This document shows positions 1 to 8,721 of a stretch of 64,000 bases of DNA, piece by piece. A program made the translations under genes and the position numbers. The stretch spans positions 82,968 to 146,967 of the forward strand of contig NZ_JAKILC010000012.1 of assembly GCF_023283845.1 (NCBI RefSeq), written 5' to 3'. Every line of letters begins with the position of its first letter. Position 1 is the stretch's first letter. The notes beneath the pieces were generated by a model that worked only from the letters and a program-made list of their open reading frames with translations, was not told the DNA's origin and made no database searches. Source of the stretch: Shewanella marinintestina. Lineage in GTDB: Bacteria > Pseudomonadota > Gammaproteobacteria > Enterobacterales > Shewanellaceae.

Positions 1-682
1 CAATGTCAAGACCCATTAAGGCAACACAAAGCAATAATAGCAGTGCAAAAATCGCGTAGAAGTTCATTGGGATCATCTGCACGAACACACTTAAGTGGCC
101 AGTATCAGTAAAACCATGAGCAGTTAAGATGCCGCCAATCAAAGCGATAATGTATGCTCCCCAGCTTGATACAGGTGAGATAACACAAATCGGTGCGGCA
201 GTTGAGTCCAGCAAATAAGCCAGTTTACTGCGTGAAATGTAGTATCTGTCAGTAAGTGGTCTTGCCACACTACCTACAACTAAACTATTGAAATAATCAT
301 CAATAAACACCACACAACCTAAAAACATAGTTAATAGTTTGGCGTCGCGTTTATTACGAATATGAGTACGAGCCCAATCAGCAAAAGCTCTCGCTGAACC
401 ACTTACGGTGATTAGCGCAGTGATCATTCCTAGTAATACTAAGAAGCCAAGAATATAGAGGTTCCAGCTGTTAAAAGCTCCATCATCCCATACTAGAGCT
501 GACACTTTATCTCCAAGATATTGTGCTGTTTGCATGGCAGAAAAATCGGTAAGCAATAAAGCTCCCAATAAAATGCCCACACCTAAGGAGAGTAAAACAC
601 GACGCGTTAACATCGCCAGTACGATTGCGACTACCGGAGGTAGTAGCGATAAAGCCGAATCGGCATAGCTTATAATTGTCAT
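1..682 (-). CDS. NhaC-family transporter, probable lysine transporter (LysW type), partial
   Basis: The reading frame opens with ATG at 682 and runs off the left edge, giving about 227 N-terminal residues of an integral inner-membrane protein. It is rich in hydrophobic segments and carries the NhaC-family stretch VFIDDYFNSLVVGS, followed by DSTAAPICVISPVSSWG. The family is annotated as Na+/H+ antiporters. Members sitting behind a lysine riboswitch have been proposed as lysine transporters (LysW), and this gene has such a riboswitch directly upstream at 766-985, so lysine uptake is the better guess than pH homeostasis. No strong Shine-Dalgarno precedes the ATG; the nearest purine stretch is CGAAGAAA. 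The C-terminus lies outside the window. Confidence 0.85.
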   Translation of the reverse strand, partial: MTIISYADSALSLLPPVVAIVLAMLTRRVLLSLGVGILLGALLLTDFSAMQTAQYLGDKVSALVWDDGAFNSWNLYILGFLVLLGMITALITVSGSARAFADWARTHIRNKRDAKLLTMFLGCVVFIDDYFNSLVVGSVARPLTDRYYISRSKLAYLLDSTAAPICVISPVSSWGAYIIALIGGILTAHGFTDTGHLSVFVQMIPMNFYAIFALLLLLCVALMGLDI

Positions 683-765
683 TTTTTTAATTTCTTCGCT
701 AAATACGAATGGAGGCCGACTGAACTGGTGGGATATAGCAATAGATATCTGATTACACCTGTCCT

Positions 766-985
766 ATCAGTAGCGCTCCATAGCCATATTAATGGTTCGT
801 CATTAATATAAAAATCTCTTATCTTCCAGATAAGAGATACTATGGCAGTGCTGTCCCTATTTGGTCACAGCCCCAGCAACAAGCCCCGATATGCTATGTC
901 ACTTCGGCATCAAATCCTTTCTCGATAGATCAGCGGAATCACCCTACTTATCGATACTGATATTTAATGCACCTCTACTTCTCAG
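766..985 (-). promoter_or_regulatory. Lysine riboswitch (L box)
   Basis: Read on the minus strand, the element has the conserved blocks of the lysine aptamer in the right order: AGAGGTGCA at the 5' side (complement of 968-976), GCCGAAGTGA, the GTTGCTGGGGCTGT block, GGGACAGCACTGCCATAG, a self-complementary arm (TCTCTTATCTGGAAGATAAGAGA), and the closing block GGAGCGCTACTGA (complement of 767-779). It lies in the leader of the NhaC-family gene that starts at 682. Between aptamer and start codon I see no hairpin followed by a T run, so control by translation initiation is possible. The recognition rests on conserved primary sequence blocks; I did not fold it computationally. Confidence 0.92.
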
Positions 986-1030
986 GACGCAATTTAAGAC
1001 TAGCTCAAAAAGCGTGACGGACATAAAAAC

Positions 1031-1067
1031 ATAAGCGGCTTTAGAGATGCTACCCTAAAGCCGCTTA
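1031..1067 (-). terminator. Terminator hairpin after etfA
   Basis: AAGCGGCTTTAG and CTAAAGCCGCTT form a perfect 12-bp stem around a 9-nt loop. On the minus strand it lies 125 bp past the etfA stop and is followed by TGTTTTTATG. It separates etfBA from the riboswitch leader downstream. Confidence 0.75.
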
Positions 1068-1191
1068 TCGTGACACAGATCACACACAATACCAAATAGC
1101 ACCCACACTGGTTAACACAAACGAAACCGTATATTCACAACCGGCTTGAGATTGCTGTTAACCGCGTTATCGGTATGACCGCGCGAACCGA

Positions 1192-2115
1192 TTAAAGTTG
1201 AGCCAATAATTGTGGTACAGCTTCAAACAGATCAGCTTCAAGACCGTAGTCTGCCACCTGGAAAATAGGTGCTTCAGGATCTTTGTTTATCGCCACAATC
1301 ACTTTAGAGTCTTTCATACCTGCAAGATGTTGAATAGCACCAGAAATACCTACCGCTATATACAAATCAGGTGCAACAATCTTACCCGTTTGACCAACTT
1401 GTAAATCGTTTGGCACATAACCGGCATCAACTGCAGCACGAGACGCGCCCAATGCACCACCGAGTTTGTCAGCTAGTTGTTCTAAAATACCGAAGTTTTC
1501 GCTGTTACCTAATGCACGACCGCCAGATACCACTACCGATGCGCTACCCAATTCTGGACGCTCCGACTCTGTTAAGCTTTGCTCAACAAATTCAACTTGT
1601 GGCGAAATATCTTGTGAAAGCGTAACTAACTCTGCACTACCATCTGTTGCGACGGCATCAAAAGCGCTTGAACGTACTGTCATCACTTTCTTGTCATCTA
1701 AGCTTTGCACAGTCGCTAATGCGTTACCCGCATAAACTGGACGAACAAATGTATCGCTACTCACCACTTCAATGACTTCAGATAACTGAGATACATCAAG
1801 TAACGCTGCAACACGCGGCAGTACATCTTTACCAAAGCTAGAAGCTGCAGCTAAAACATGCTCGTAATCAGCAGCAATAGCCAACATAAGGTCTGATACG
1901 TTTTCAGCAAGATGATTAGCGTAAGATGCAGAGTCAGCGACTAAAACATTACGTACTCCATTTAGTTTTTGTGCTTCTGTGGCTACTGCAGCGCAGTCGT
2001 GACCAACAACTAATACATCAATGTCACCACCAATCGCTTGGCCACAAGCCACAACTTTAGCGGTATCGAGTTTTAAGCTAACGTTATCGTGTTCTGCTAA
2101 TACTAAAATCGCCAT
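1192..2115 (-). CDS. etfA: Electron transfer flavoprotein alpha subunit
   Basis: A 307-residue protein, normal length for EtfA. It passes electrons from acyl-CoA and other flavin dehydrogenases to ETF:ubiquinone oxidoreductase, as the FAD-binding partner of EtfB in the cytoplasm. The C-terminal FAD domain is clear: GQTGKIVAPDLYIAVGISG at about residues 241-259, then AINKDPEAPIFQVADYGL. The N-terminal half matches the adenine-nucleotide-hydrolase-like fold shared with EtfB. Its ATG overlaps the etfB stop by one base (TAATG), so the two are translationally coupled. The transcript ends at the hairpin at 1031-1067. Both genes are probably part of the fatty-acid catabolic network. Confidence 0.97.
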   Translation of the reverse strand: MAILVLAEHDNVSLKLDTAKVVACGQAIGGDIDVLVVGHDCAAVATEAQKLNGVRNVLVADSASYANHLAENVSDLMLAIAADYEHVLAAASSFGKDVLPRVAALLDVSQLSEVIEVVSSDTFVRPVYAGNALATVQSLDDKKVMTVRSSAFDAVATDGSAELVTLSQDISPQVEFVEQSLTESERPELGSASVVVSGGRALGNSENFGILEQLADKLGGALGASRAAVDAGYVPNDLQVGQTGKIVAPDLYIAVGISGAIQHLAGMKDSKVIVAINKDPEAPIFQVADYGLEADLFEAVPQLLAQL

Positions 2116-2864
2116 TAGATCACCTTCGCTTCATTTTTTAACTTTTCAACTAGCTCTTCAACAGAACCCACCATAATGCCACCGCTGCGTTCTGCTGGCG
2201 GAGCCACTTTAATAATGTTTTGATGAGATTTAAGTGTTACGTCAAAATCAGCAGGCGTTAACGACTCAAGTGGCTTGCGCTTAGCTTTCATAATATTAGG
2301 TAACTTGGCATAGCGAGGCTCGTTCAAACGTAGATCTGCAGTAACTACCGCAGGCAGTGATAAGTTAACTGTTTGCAGGCCGCCATCTATTTCACGCGTA
2401 ACGACTAACTTGTCGCCATCGAGCTTTACTTCAGAAGCAAAAGTTGCCTGAGGCATTTTAGCGATAGCTGCAAGCATTTGCCCAGTTTGGTTATTGTCAC
2501 CATCAATAGACTGCTTACCTAAGATAACCAGTTGCGCTTGCTCTTTTTGTTGTACAGCATGAATCAACTTAGCGATTGAAAGAGGCACTAAATCTTCGTC
2601 AGTTTCAATATGGATAGCGCGATCAGCGCCCAATGCTAATGCCGTTCTTAATTGCTCTTGTGACGCTTTAGGTCCAATACTTAATACCACAATTTCAGAG
2701 GCGCTTCCGGCTTCCTTTAAACGAACGGCTTCTTCAACAGCGATTTCACAAAATGGGTTAATCGCCATTTTCAAGTTTGCGGTATCAACACCGGTATTGT
2801 CAGCGTTAACTCTGACCTTTACGTTGGCATCGACGACACGTTTAACTGGCACCAATACTTTCAT
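2115..2864 (-). CDS. etfB: Electron transfer flavoprotein beta subunit
   Basis: A 249-residue protein with the EtfB start [17 protein letters not shown] and the family stretch [18 protein letters not shown] near residues 95-112. It also carries [21 protein letters not shown], the beta-subunit AMP-binding region. It forms the cytoplasmic heterodimer with EtfA. It is first in a two-gene operon divergent from hns. A PsrA-like palindrome lies 126-143 bp upstream; in Shewanella, etfBA is among genes assigned to the fatty-acid regulator PsrA, so induction by fatty acids is likely but inferred. Confidence 0.97.
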   Translation of the reverse strand: MKVLVPVKRVVDANVKVRVNADNTGVDTANLKMAINPFCEIAVEEAVRLKEAGSASEIVVLSIGPKASQEQLRTALALGADRAIHIETDEDLVPLSIAKLIHAVQQKEQAQLVILGKQSIDGDNNQTGQMLAAIAKMPQATFASEVKLDGDKLVVTREIDGGLQTVNLSLPAVVTADLRLNEPRYAKLPNIMKAKRKPLESLTPADFDVTLKSHQNIIKVAPPAERSGGIMVGSVEELVEKLKNEAKVI

Positions 2865-2989
2865 AGGGCTTCCTTCTTACGTCTCTTATAATGATTGGGA
2901 TTAAGCAACCTAACAGCAATATATTACCAAGCTGCGATTACCAAAATTAAGCTCACTTTACGTGCTGTTAACGTTAACGTCAACTAGGT

Positions 2990-3007
2990 TTCAAACACCT
3001 GTTCATT
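2990..3007. promoter_or_regulatory. Candidate PsrA operator upstream of etfB
   Basis: TTCAAACACCTGTTCATT resembles the inverted-repeat PsrA motif (TTCAAAC...GTTTGAA type): the left arm is perfect and the right arm imperfect. It sits in the 356-bp region between etfB and hns, which also contains the tandem GTTAACGTTAACGTCAAC at 2967-2984. Assignment rests on resemblance and on etfBA being a plausible PsrA target. The rest of the intergenic region is AT-rich, with no further gene apart from the tiny ORF at 3114. Confidence 0.4.
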
Positions 3008-3113
3008 CAGGTTGACACTACATAACATTTGCTTGAATTAAACAGCTATAAAACATTTATTAACCGACCATATTCGTTCTGTTATTCAATTTAACTAATA
3101 AAGGTTTTAAATA

Positions 3114-3182
3114 ATGAATATGTATAATTCCAAAATAATATTTGATCCTCAGACAAATAGTTTCTATTATTTACGCAATTAA
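3114..3182 (+). CDS. Possible 22-residue leader ORF upstream of hns
   Basis: ATG at 3114 opens a 22-codon frame ending with TAA at 3182, 38 bp before the hns start. It is preceded by AAAGG at 9-10 bp spacing. The peptide begins MNMYNSKIIFDPQTNSFYYL and has an ordinary-looking composition. It could be a chance ORF in an AT-rich leader. Function unknown. Confidence 0.2.
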   Translation: MNMYNSKIIFDPQTNSFYYLRN

Positions 3183-3220
3183 TGTTATTCCCTCTTATTC
3201 TTAATCGGACCTAAATAATT

Positions 3221-3613
3221 ATGAGCGATTTTCTTGAAATATTGACGCACGGCCGTCGCTTTAAAGCTGCAGTAAAAGAGTTATCACTTAATGATTTAAA
3301 AGAACTAGCAGTTAAGTTAGATAAAATTATTGAAGAAAAAGCTTCTCAGCAAGCAGAAGAACAAGAAGCAATGGCAGAACGTAATGCTAAGATCGAAGAG
3401 ATCCGTAAGCAAATGGAAGCAATTGGTTTATCTGTAGATGATATTGGTGGTGCTGCAGTTAAAGCTGCTCCTAAAAAGCGTGCTCCACGCCCAGCTAAAT
3501 ACCAAATTGAAGTTGAAGGCGAAATGGTTCAATGGACTGGTCAAGGCCGTATGCCAACAGTATTTAAGAACCAGCTTGAACAAGGCCGTACTATGGAAGA
3601 CTTCTTGATCTAA
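3221..3613 (+). CDS. hns: H-NS family nucleoid-associated protein
   Basis: A 130-residue DNA-binding protein. Residues 1-60 are helical and charged (oligomerisation domain, SDFLEILTHGRRFKAAVKEL). A basic linker follows (KAAPKKRAPRPAKY), then the C-terminal DNA-binding domain with the QGR core: WTGQGRMPTVFKNQL and the typical end MEDFLI. The usual QGRTP motif reads QGRMP here. H-NS proteins bind AT-rich DNA and silence acquired genes; the AT-rich leader upstream could allow autoregulation, which is inferred. It has its own terminator at 3634-3661 and is divergent from etfBA. Confidence 0.93.
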   Translation: MSDFLEILTHGRRFKAAVKELSLNDLKELAVKLDKIIEEKASQQAEEQEAMAERNAKIEEIRKQMEAIGLSVDDIGGAAVKAAPKKRAPRPAKYQIEVEGEMVQWTGQGRMPTVFKNQLEQGRTMEDFLI

Positions 3614-3633
3614 CTTCAAGTCGACCTATTTAT

Positions 3634-3661
3634 AAAAGCCTCGCTATTTGCGAGGCTTTTT
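3634..3661 (+). terminator. Rho-independent terminator of hns
   Basis: AAAAGCCTCG and CGAGGCTTTT pair around a short loop (CTATTTG), followed by T residues, 21 bp after the hns stop. Confidence 0.9.
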
Positions 3662-3773
3662 CGTTTATAAGTTAAAATTTCACACTGATAGTTACAAATA
3701 CTACTTAGTCTTTGCCAATAAGTTAGGGTACCCTGCTTGTATCCCTGTTTATCTAACAATAATAAGTAGAAGA

Positions 3774-6700
3774 ATGCGTAAACATACAATCAAAACTCCT
3801 CTCGCTTTATTTAGCTTGTTATGCTCGCCAGCCCTACTTGCTAATGAGCAACTAACCGATAACACGCCAAGACTCACAGCCCTAAGTCATGCCACTCTGA
3901 TGCTATCTCCTGGAGAAGTCGTAGAGAACGCAACCTTATTGATAGAGAATAATAAAATTAAGGCTATTGTTAAAAATAATGATGTGCCTGAAGATGCGTA
4001 TATTATTGATTTAAGTGGCCATACTGTTTATCCCGGCTTTATTGATCCCTTTACTGATTATGCTATTGAGTATGAAAGGGAAGTAGAATCAACATCTGGC
4101 CCTGTTTATGAAATAAAGCGTATTGGTGGCAATGCCAGCAATGGCGCAATACATTCTGAAATGCAATGGTTTAATTATGTCTATCCAGATAAAGAACAAG
4201 CAAAAAAATGGATAGATAATGGCTTTACCAGTGTACAGTCTAGTTATTTAGACGGCATATTTCGTGGCCAAGGTGTTGCATTATCTTTAGCTGATAAAAA
4301 AGCAAATGACATTATTTATAAAGCCCAGACAAATCAGTTTATGGCTTTTAACAAAGGATCTTCAATTCAAGATTATCCGCAGTCATTAATGGGGAGTATG
4401 GCATTAATTAGACAAACCTTCTCAGATGCTAAATGGTATAACGAAAATAAGAATAAAAAGTCAATTTCTAGCAATATAGTTGAATTTAATATTGCCTTTG
4501 AAAGATTAGCTGATGCTAAAAAGCAGACATTCATTTTTGAAACAAAAAATTTGAATAACCAGCTACGAGCAGCAAAGCTATTAAATGAGCATGAATATAA
4601 TGGCAGTCTTATTGGTAATGGTAGCGAATACACCAGACTTAACGAATTAAAGTCTTACCCTTTTAGCCTTATTCTACCGCTTAATTATCCTGCAGCGCCG
4701 GATATTACCGATGGCGATAGTGAGCGCGAAGTCAGTCTATCTTCTTTAAGGCATTGGGAGCGAGCACCAAGTAATTTGGCTATGGTTGCCGATGCTGAGA
4801 TCCCATTTGCGTTAACTCAGCATGGGATTGACGCTGATAAGTTTTGGCCTAGGCTAAAATTAGCGGTTACTCGTGGTTTATCACAAGAGGCGGCACTAGC
4901 TGCGTTAACTACAGATGCAGCTGAAATATCAGGTGTTGAACATATCGCAGGCAAACTAAAATCAGGTTATATGGCCGATTTGGTTATTACCGACGGTAAT
5001 ATCTTTAAAGACGGTAAAATTGTCAGCATGTGGTTACAAGGTAAGGAGCAGCAAGTTGTTAACCGAGACCGCTCGCTGTTAGATACCCCTTACCAAATAC
5101 AAATTGGTGAGCTAAATTTTGACTTAGCTATTGAGCAATCACCTAAGCTAAGTGGCACATTGTCAAGCGGCGAACAAGATATTAGCCTAGCAAACCTAGA
5201 CTACCAGTCGGGCCGCCTCACCTTTAGCGCTAATCTATCAGAAGCTGGGATAGAGGGAGTTAGTCGCTTTACTTTATGGCTAGATAAACAGGGAGTTAGA
5301 GGCCGATTACTCAATGCCAATAACCAAACTCTACCTTTTGGTGGTATTAAACTAGAGCCTATTGCGACATCAGATGCCGCTAATGATAAGGCACTTGAAA
5401 ACGTAAATCTGATTTCTAAGCAAACCTCACCAAATGTCGCCTATGGTTTAAGTGCACAACCTAAGCTAGACAAAGTGCATATTAAAAACGCCACTATTTG
5501 GACGTCAGATAAAAGTGGAGTACTAGCCAACAGCGACTTAATTATTTCTAAGGGGAAAATTGAAGAAATAGGACAAGATCTTAAAACCCCTTCAGGTTAC
5601 AGCGCTATTGATGCAACGGGTAAACATGTTACTGCTGGAATTATCGATGAGCATTCACATATTGCATTAAATGGTGGCACCAATGAAGGCACCGATGCCA
5701 TTACCTCAGAAGTGCGCATTGGCGATGTTATCAACCCTGATGATATTGCTATCTATCGCAGCCTTGCCGGTGGCGTGACGACCGCGCAGTTATTACATGG
5801 AAGCGCGAACCCAATTGGTGGTCAAGCACAAACCATTCAACTTAAATGGGGTGATACCGCAGAACAGATGAAGTTCGAAGGTGCGCCAGCCAGCATTAAA
5901 TTTGCACTTGGTGAAAACGTTAAGCAAAGTAACTGGGGAGATGACTACACCCGCCGCTTCCCGCAAAGCCGCATTGGCGTGAAATCACTCTTTAGTGAAG
6001 CCTTTAATGAAGCCCTTGCTTATCGCAAAGCCCAAGTTAACTATAAGAAAATGCGTTCAAGCGAACGCAGGCGCACCGTAGCACCACAATACAATTACCG
6101 TTTAGAAGCGATAGCCGAAGTGCTAGAGCAAACTCGTGATGTGCATATTCACTCTTATGTGCAATCTGAGATCTTAATGTTCTTGCGGTTAGCTGAAGCT
6201 TATAACTTCAAAGCAGGTACTTTTACCCATATTCTTGAAGGTTACAAAGTTGCTGATGAAATGGCTAAGCATGGCGCCTATGCCTCGACCTTTTCTGATT
6301 GGTGGGCCTATAAATTTGAGGTATACGATGCGATTCCTCAAAATACCTGTCTAATGCAAGACAAAGGCGTATTAACCAGTATTAACTCAGATGATTACGA
6401 GATGCAGCGTCGTCTTAATCAGGAAGCAGCGAAATCGATGATGTATTGCGGCATGTCGGCAGAAGATGCTTGGAAGATGATCACCATTAACCCAGCTATT
6501 CAACTTGGCATTGCAGACAAAGTCGGCTCACTCGTTGAAGGTAAACAAGCCGACATTGTACTTTGGGACAATCAACCACTTTCAGTTTACGCAAAAGTTG
6601 ATTCAACTTGGATTAGTGGCCGCCGCTACTTTGATCGTGAACAAGATAAAATCGCTCAAATCGAAGTTGCTAAGGAGCGCGCAGCTTTGATCCAAAAGGT

Positions 6701-6818
6701 GTTACTTAGCGATGACGCCCATAAGCAAGGCGAAACCCCAATCGACTTAACTGAGCCTGAATGGCACTGTGACACCCACTTCAATGCATGGCAGCAGTCA
6801 GCGACAGGAGCACTGTAA
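3774..6818 (+). CDS. Secreted two-module amidohydrolase family protein
   Basis: The start is taken at ATG 3774, because a longer frame would run through the hns terminator and because MRKHTIKTPLALFSLLCSPALLANE is a clear signal peptide; 1014 residues. The N-terminal half (about 30-470) has the amidohydrolase entry GHTVYPGFIDPFTDY but lacks the HxH metal motif. The C-terminal half (about 610-990) has a good metal site: GKHVTAGIIDEHSHIAL, VHIHSYVQSE, FTHILEGYK and INSDDYE. The likely fold is a periplasmic metal-dependent hydrolase of the imidazolonepropionase/prolidase-like group with one active and one degenerate module. The substrate cannot be told. The stop overlaps the next gene by one base. 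Confidence 0.88.
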   Translation: MRKHTIKTPLALFSLLCSPALLANEQLTDNTPRLTALSHATLMLSPGEVVENATLLIENNKIKAIVKNNDVPEDAYIIDLSGHTVYPGFIDPFTDYAIEYEREVESTSGPVYEIKRIGGNASNGAIHSEMQWFNYVYPDKEQAKKWIDNGFTSVQSSYLDGIFRGQGVALSLADKKANDIIYKAQTNQFMAFNKGSSIQDYPQSLMGSMALIRQTFSDAKWYNENKNKKSISSNIVEFNIAFERLADAKKQTFIFETKNLNNQLRAAKLLNEHEYNGSLIGNGSEYTRLNELKSYPFSLILPLNYPAAPDITDGDSEREVSLSSLRHWERAPSNLAMVADAEIPFALTQHGIDADKFWPRLKLAVTRGLSQEAALAALTTDAAEISGVEHIAGKLKSGYMADLVITDGNIFKDGKIVSMWLQGKEQQVVNRDRSLLDTPYQIQIGELNFDLAIEQSPKLSGTLSSGEQDISLANLDYQSGRLTFSANLSEAGIEGVSRFTLWLDKQGVRGRLLNANNQTLPFGGIKLEPIATSDAANDKALENVNLISKQTSPNVAYGLSAQPKLDKVHIKNATIWTSDKSGVLANSDLIISKGKIEEIGQDLKTPSGYSAIDATGKHVTAGIIDEHSHIALNGGTNEGTDAITSEVRIGDVINPDDIAIYRSLAGGVTTAQLLHGSANPIGGQAQTIQLKWGDTAEQMKFEGAPASIKFALGENVKQSNWGDDYTRRFPQSRIGVKSLFSEAFNEALAYRKAQVNYKKMRSSERRRTVAPQYNYRLEAIAEVLEQTRDVHIHSYVQSEILMFLRLAEAYNFKAGTFTHILEGYKVADEMAKHGAYASTFSDWWAYKFEVYDAIPQNTCLMQDKGVLTSINSDDYEMQRRLNQEAAKSMMYCGMSAEDAWKMITINPAIQLGIADKVGSLVEGKQADIVLWDNQPLSVYAKVDSTWISGRRYFDREQDKIAQIEVAKERAALIQKVLLSDDAHKQGETPIDLTEPEWHCDTHFNAWQQSATGAL

Positions 6819-8188
6819 TGAGTATTAACATCTCTTTGAAGCGTACTGCTTTTAAACCTATAACTATAAGCAAAGCAATTGCCCTACTTGGTCTCCCTTT
6901 ATGTTTTATGGCTAATGGCCATGACATGTTGCCAGCCAAGGTGCAAACTCAGCCAATATTATTTACTAACGCTACTGTGCATACGGTAACAAATGGAGTG
7001 ATGCAAGACAGTGATGTGCTGATTGCTGATGGTAAAGTGATCGCTGTAGCGCAAGATATTGATGCCGCTTCTGCAGACATAACATCAACAACACCGCAAA
7101 AAACGGACTATTCGGAGTTACTAGATAACGCTCAAGTGGTCGATGCCAGTGGTAAGCATCTGTATCCGGGACTTATTGCACTTGATACCACCATGGGTTT
7201 AGTTGAAGTAGAAATGATGCGCCCAAGTAATGATGCTTATGAAGTGGGTTTTATCAATCCCCAATTAGAAGCCATTAGCGCCTTTAACCCAGATTCCGAA
7301 ATTATTCCGACAGTCAGAGTTAACGGTATAACCCATGCTCAAGTTGTGCCGCAAGGAGATGGTTTAGCGGGGCAATCGGCACTGGTTGCTATGGATAGTT
7401 GGACTATTGAAGATGCTTTAGTTGCATCTAACAAACAGTTCCACCTGTATTGGCCACATGTTCGTTGGTTGTCCAAAGATGCTGATAAACGTAAAGAACA
7501 GCTTGCGGATCTAGACCGCCGAGTAGAGCTCGTTTTCAACGCCTTTGCGGATGGTCAACGTTATTTACTGGCTAAGCAAGCTGGTAAAATCAACAAAATC
7601 GATCTTCGCTGGCAAGCTCTTGCCCCGCTTTATGAAGGTAACGGCCAATTGTTTATTCATGCGCAGTCGCAACAGCAAATAGAACAAGCAATTGCTTTAG
7701 CCAAACAATACAGTTTTAACATCGTTATTGTTGGCGGTTACGATGCTTGGCGCGTAGCTGATGCATTGGCAGAAGTGAATGCCAAAGTAATCTACAACCA
7801 AACGCTTGCCTTACCAAAGCGCAAAGATGAGCCCATTGATTTGGCCTTTAAAATCCCAGCTCTACTGAAGCAAGCACAAGTGCCTTTTGCCATTGGTTTT
7901 TCATCTGACTGGAATAGCCGTAATTTGCCCTTTGCCGCAGGGCAAAGTGTGGCTTATGGTTTAACAAAGCAAGAAGCGCTGCAAAGCATAACCTTAGATG
8001 CTGCAAAAGTTCTTGATATTGACGATATGGGCGCCATCGCTCCGGGTTTTAAGGCTAATATCATCTTAGCAACGGGTGATATATTAGATCCGATGCAAGC
8101 CGGTATCGAATCTATCTATATTGATGGCCGCAAAATTGATTTGAATAATCGTCATCAACAGCTTTATCAAAAGTATCTAAAGCGCTAG
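6818..8188 (+). CDS. Secreted amidohydrolase-like protein lacking the HxH motif
   Basis: The start is ATG 6818 (TAATG overlap with the preceding stop), with GGAG 7 bp upstream; 456 residues. The N-terminus is hydrophobic (about residues 17-32) and looks like a signal or anchor. The amidohydrolase signature position reads GKHLYPGLIALDTTMGLVE, so both metal-binding histidines are absent. The C-terminal end keeps family features (ALQSITLDAAKVLDI, IAPGFKANIILATGD). It resembles the degenerate N-terminal half of the upstream protein and is co-transcribed with it. It may be a non-catalytic partner subunit, which is inferred. Confidence 0.82.
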   Translation: MSINISLKRTAFKPITISKAIALLGLPLCFMANGHDMLPAKVQTQPILFTNATVHTVTNGVMQDSDVLIADGKVIAVAQDIDAASADITSTTPQKTDYSELLDNAQVVDASGKHLYPGLIALDTTMGLVEVEMMRPSNDAYEVGFINPQLEAISAFNPDSEIIPTVRVNGITHAQVVPQGDGLAGQSALVAMDSWTIEDALVASNKQFHLYWPHVRWLSKDADKRKEQLADLDRRVELVFNAFADGQRYLLAKQAGKINKIDLRWQALAPLYEGNGQLFIHAQSQQQIEQAIALAKQYSFNIVIVGGYDAWRVADALAEVNAKVIYNQTLALPKRKDEPIDLAFKIPALLKQAQVPFAIGFSSDWNSRNLPFAAGQSVAYGLTKQEALQSITLDAAKVLDIDDMGAIAPGFKANIILATGDILDPMQAGIESIYIDGRKIDLNNRHQQLYQKYLKR

Positions 8189-8226
8189 AATTTCCAACTT
8201 ATAGCGCAATAAAAAATAAACCCTTT

Positions 8227-8254
8227 AAAAAGTGCTCTTAATGAGCACTTTTTT
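8227..8254 (+). terminator. Terminator after the amidohydrolase pair
   Basis: AAAAAGTGCTC and GAGCACTTTTTT pair around TTAAT, with a T run, 38 bp past the stop codon at 8188. Confidence 0.9.
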
Positions 8255-8310
8255 ATTTAACGTTTTCAACGACTGCTCCTCAACCAATACAATAATACAG
8301 GCCAGCGATA

Positions 8311-8691
8311 ATGAAATATTTACTACCATCAGCTTTACTTTTAGTGCTCAGCGGCTGTGCCGGTGACTATACCTTTAACAGTAACTTAGATAGCGATGCT
8401 ATTAACGACTACTTTAAAGCGTCTGATGTGACAATGTATGAAGGCGCATTACAACCTGTAGGCCCTTTTGAAATAAAAGGCTTAGTTGAAGGGGAAACCT
8501 GTCAGGTTTCAGAAAATGATGCCCCAGCATCAATTGTTGAAGCTCGCACTATTGCTCGCCGTGCCGCAGCAGATAAACAAGCCAATGGGCTCGTTATCAA
8601 AAACTGCTTGCTGATTGAGGAAGCCACTCAAAACTGTGTTAGCCGCGCTTTATGCGTAGGCCAAGCAATTGTCACTACCAACCAAAAGTAA
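8311..8691 (+). CDS. rcsF: RcsF-like outer membrane lipoprotein
   Basis: A 126-residue lipoprotein: the signal peptide MKYLLPSALLLVLSGC carries a lipobox (L-S-G-C) with the lipidated Cys at 16. The C-terminal domain matches RcsF: ETCQVSENDAPASIVEAR, a conserved K-x-A-N-G region, KNCLL, QNCVSRALCVG. The four cysteines correspond to the two non-consecutive disulfides of RcsF. In enterobacteria RcsF senses envelope stress and signals to the Rcs phosphorelay. As in E. coli it is next to trmO and proS. Whether this genome has RcsCDB cannot be seen here. Confidence 0.82.
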   Translation: MKYLLPSALLLVLSGCAGDYTFNSNLDSDAINDYFKASDVTMYEGALQPVGPFEIKGLVEGETCQVSENDAPASIVEARTIARRAAADKQANGLVIKNCLLIEEATQNCVSRALCVGQAIVTTNQK

Positions 8692-8721
8692 TCATATTTA
8701 CTTATTTTAGAAGTAACCTAA

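Noticed and set aside
3648..3773. N-terminal extension of the first amidohydrolase frame
   Set aside because: It overlaps the hns terminator, while ATG 3774 begins a normal signal peptide.
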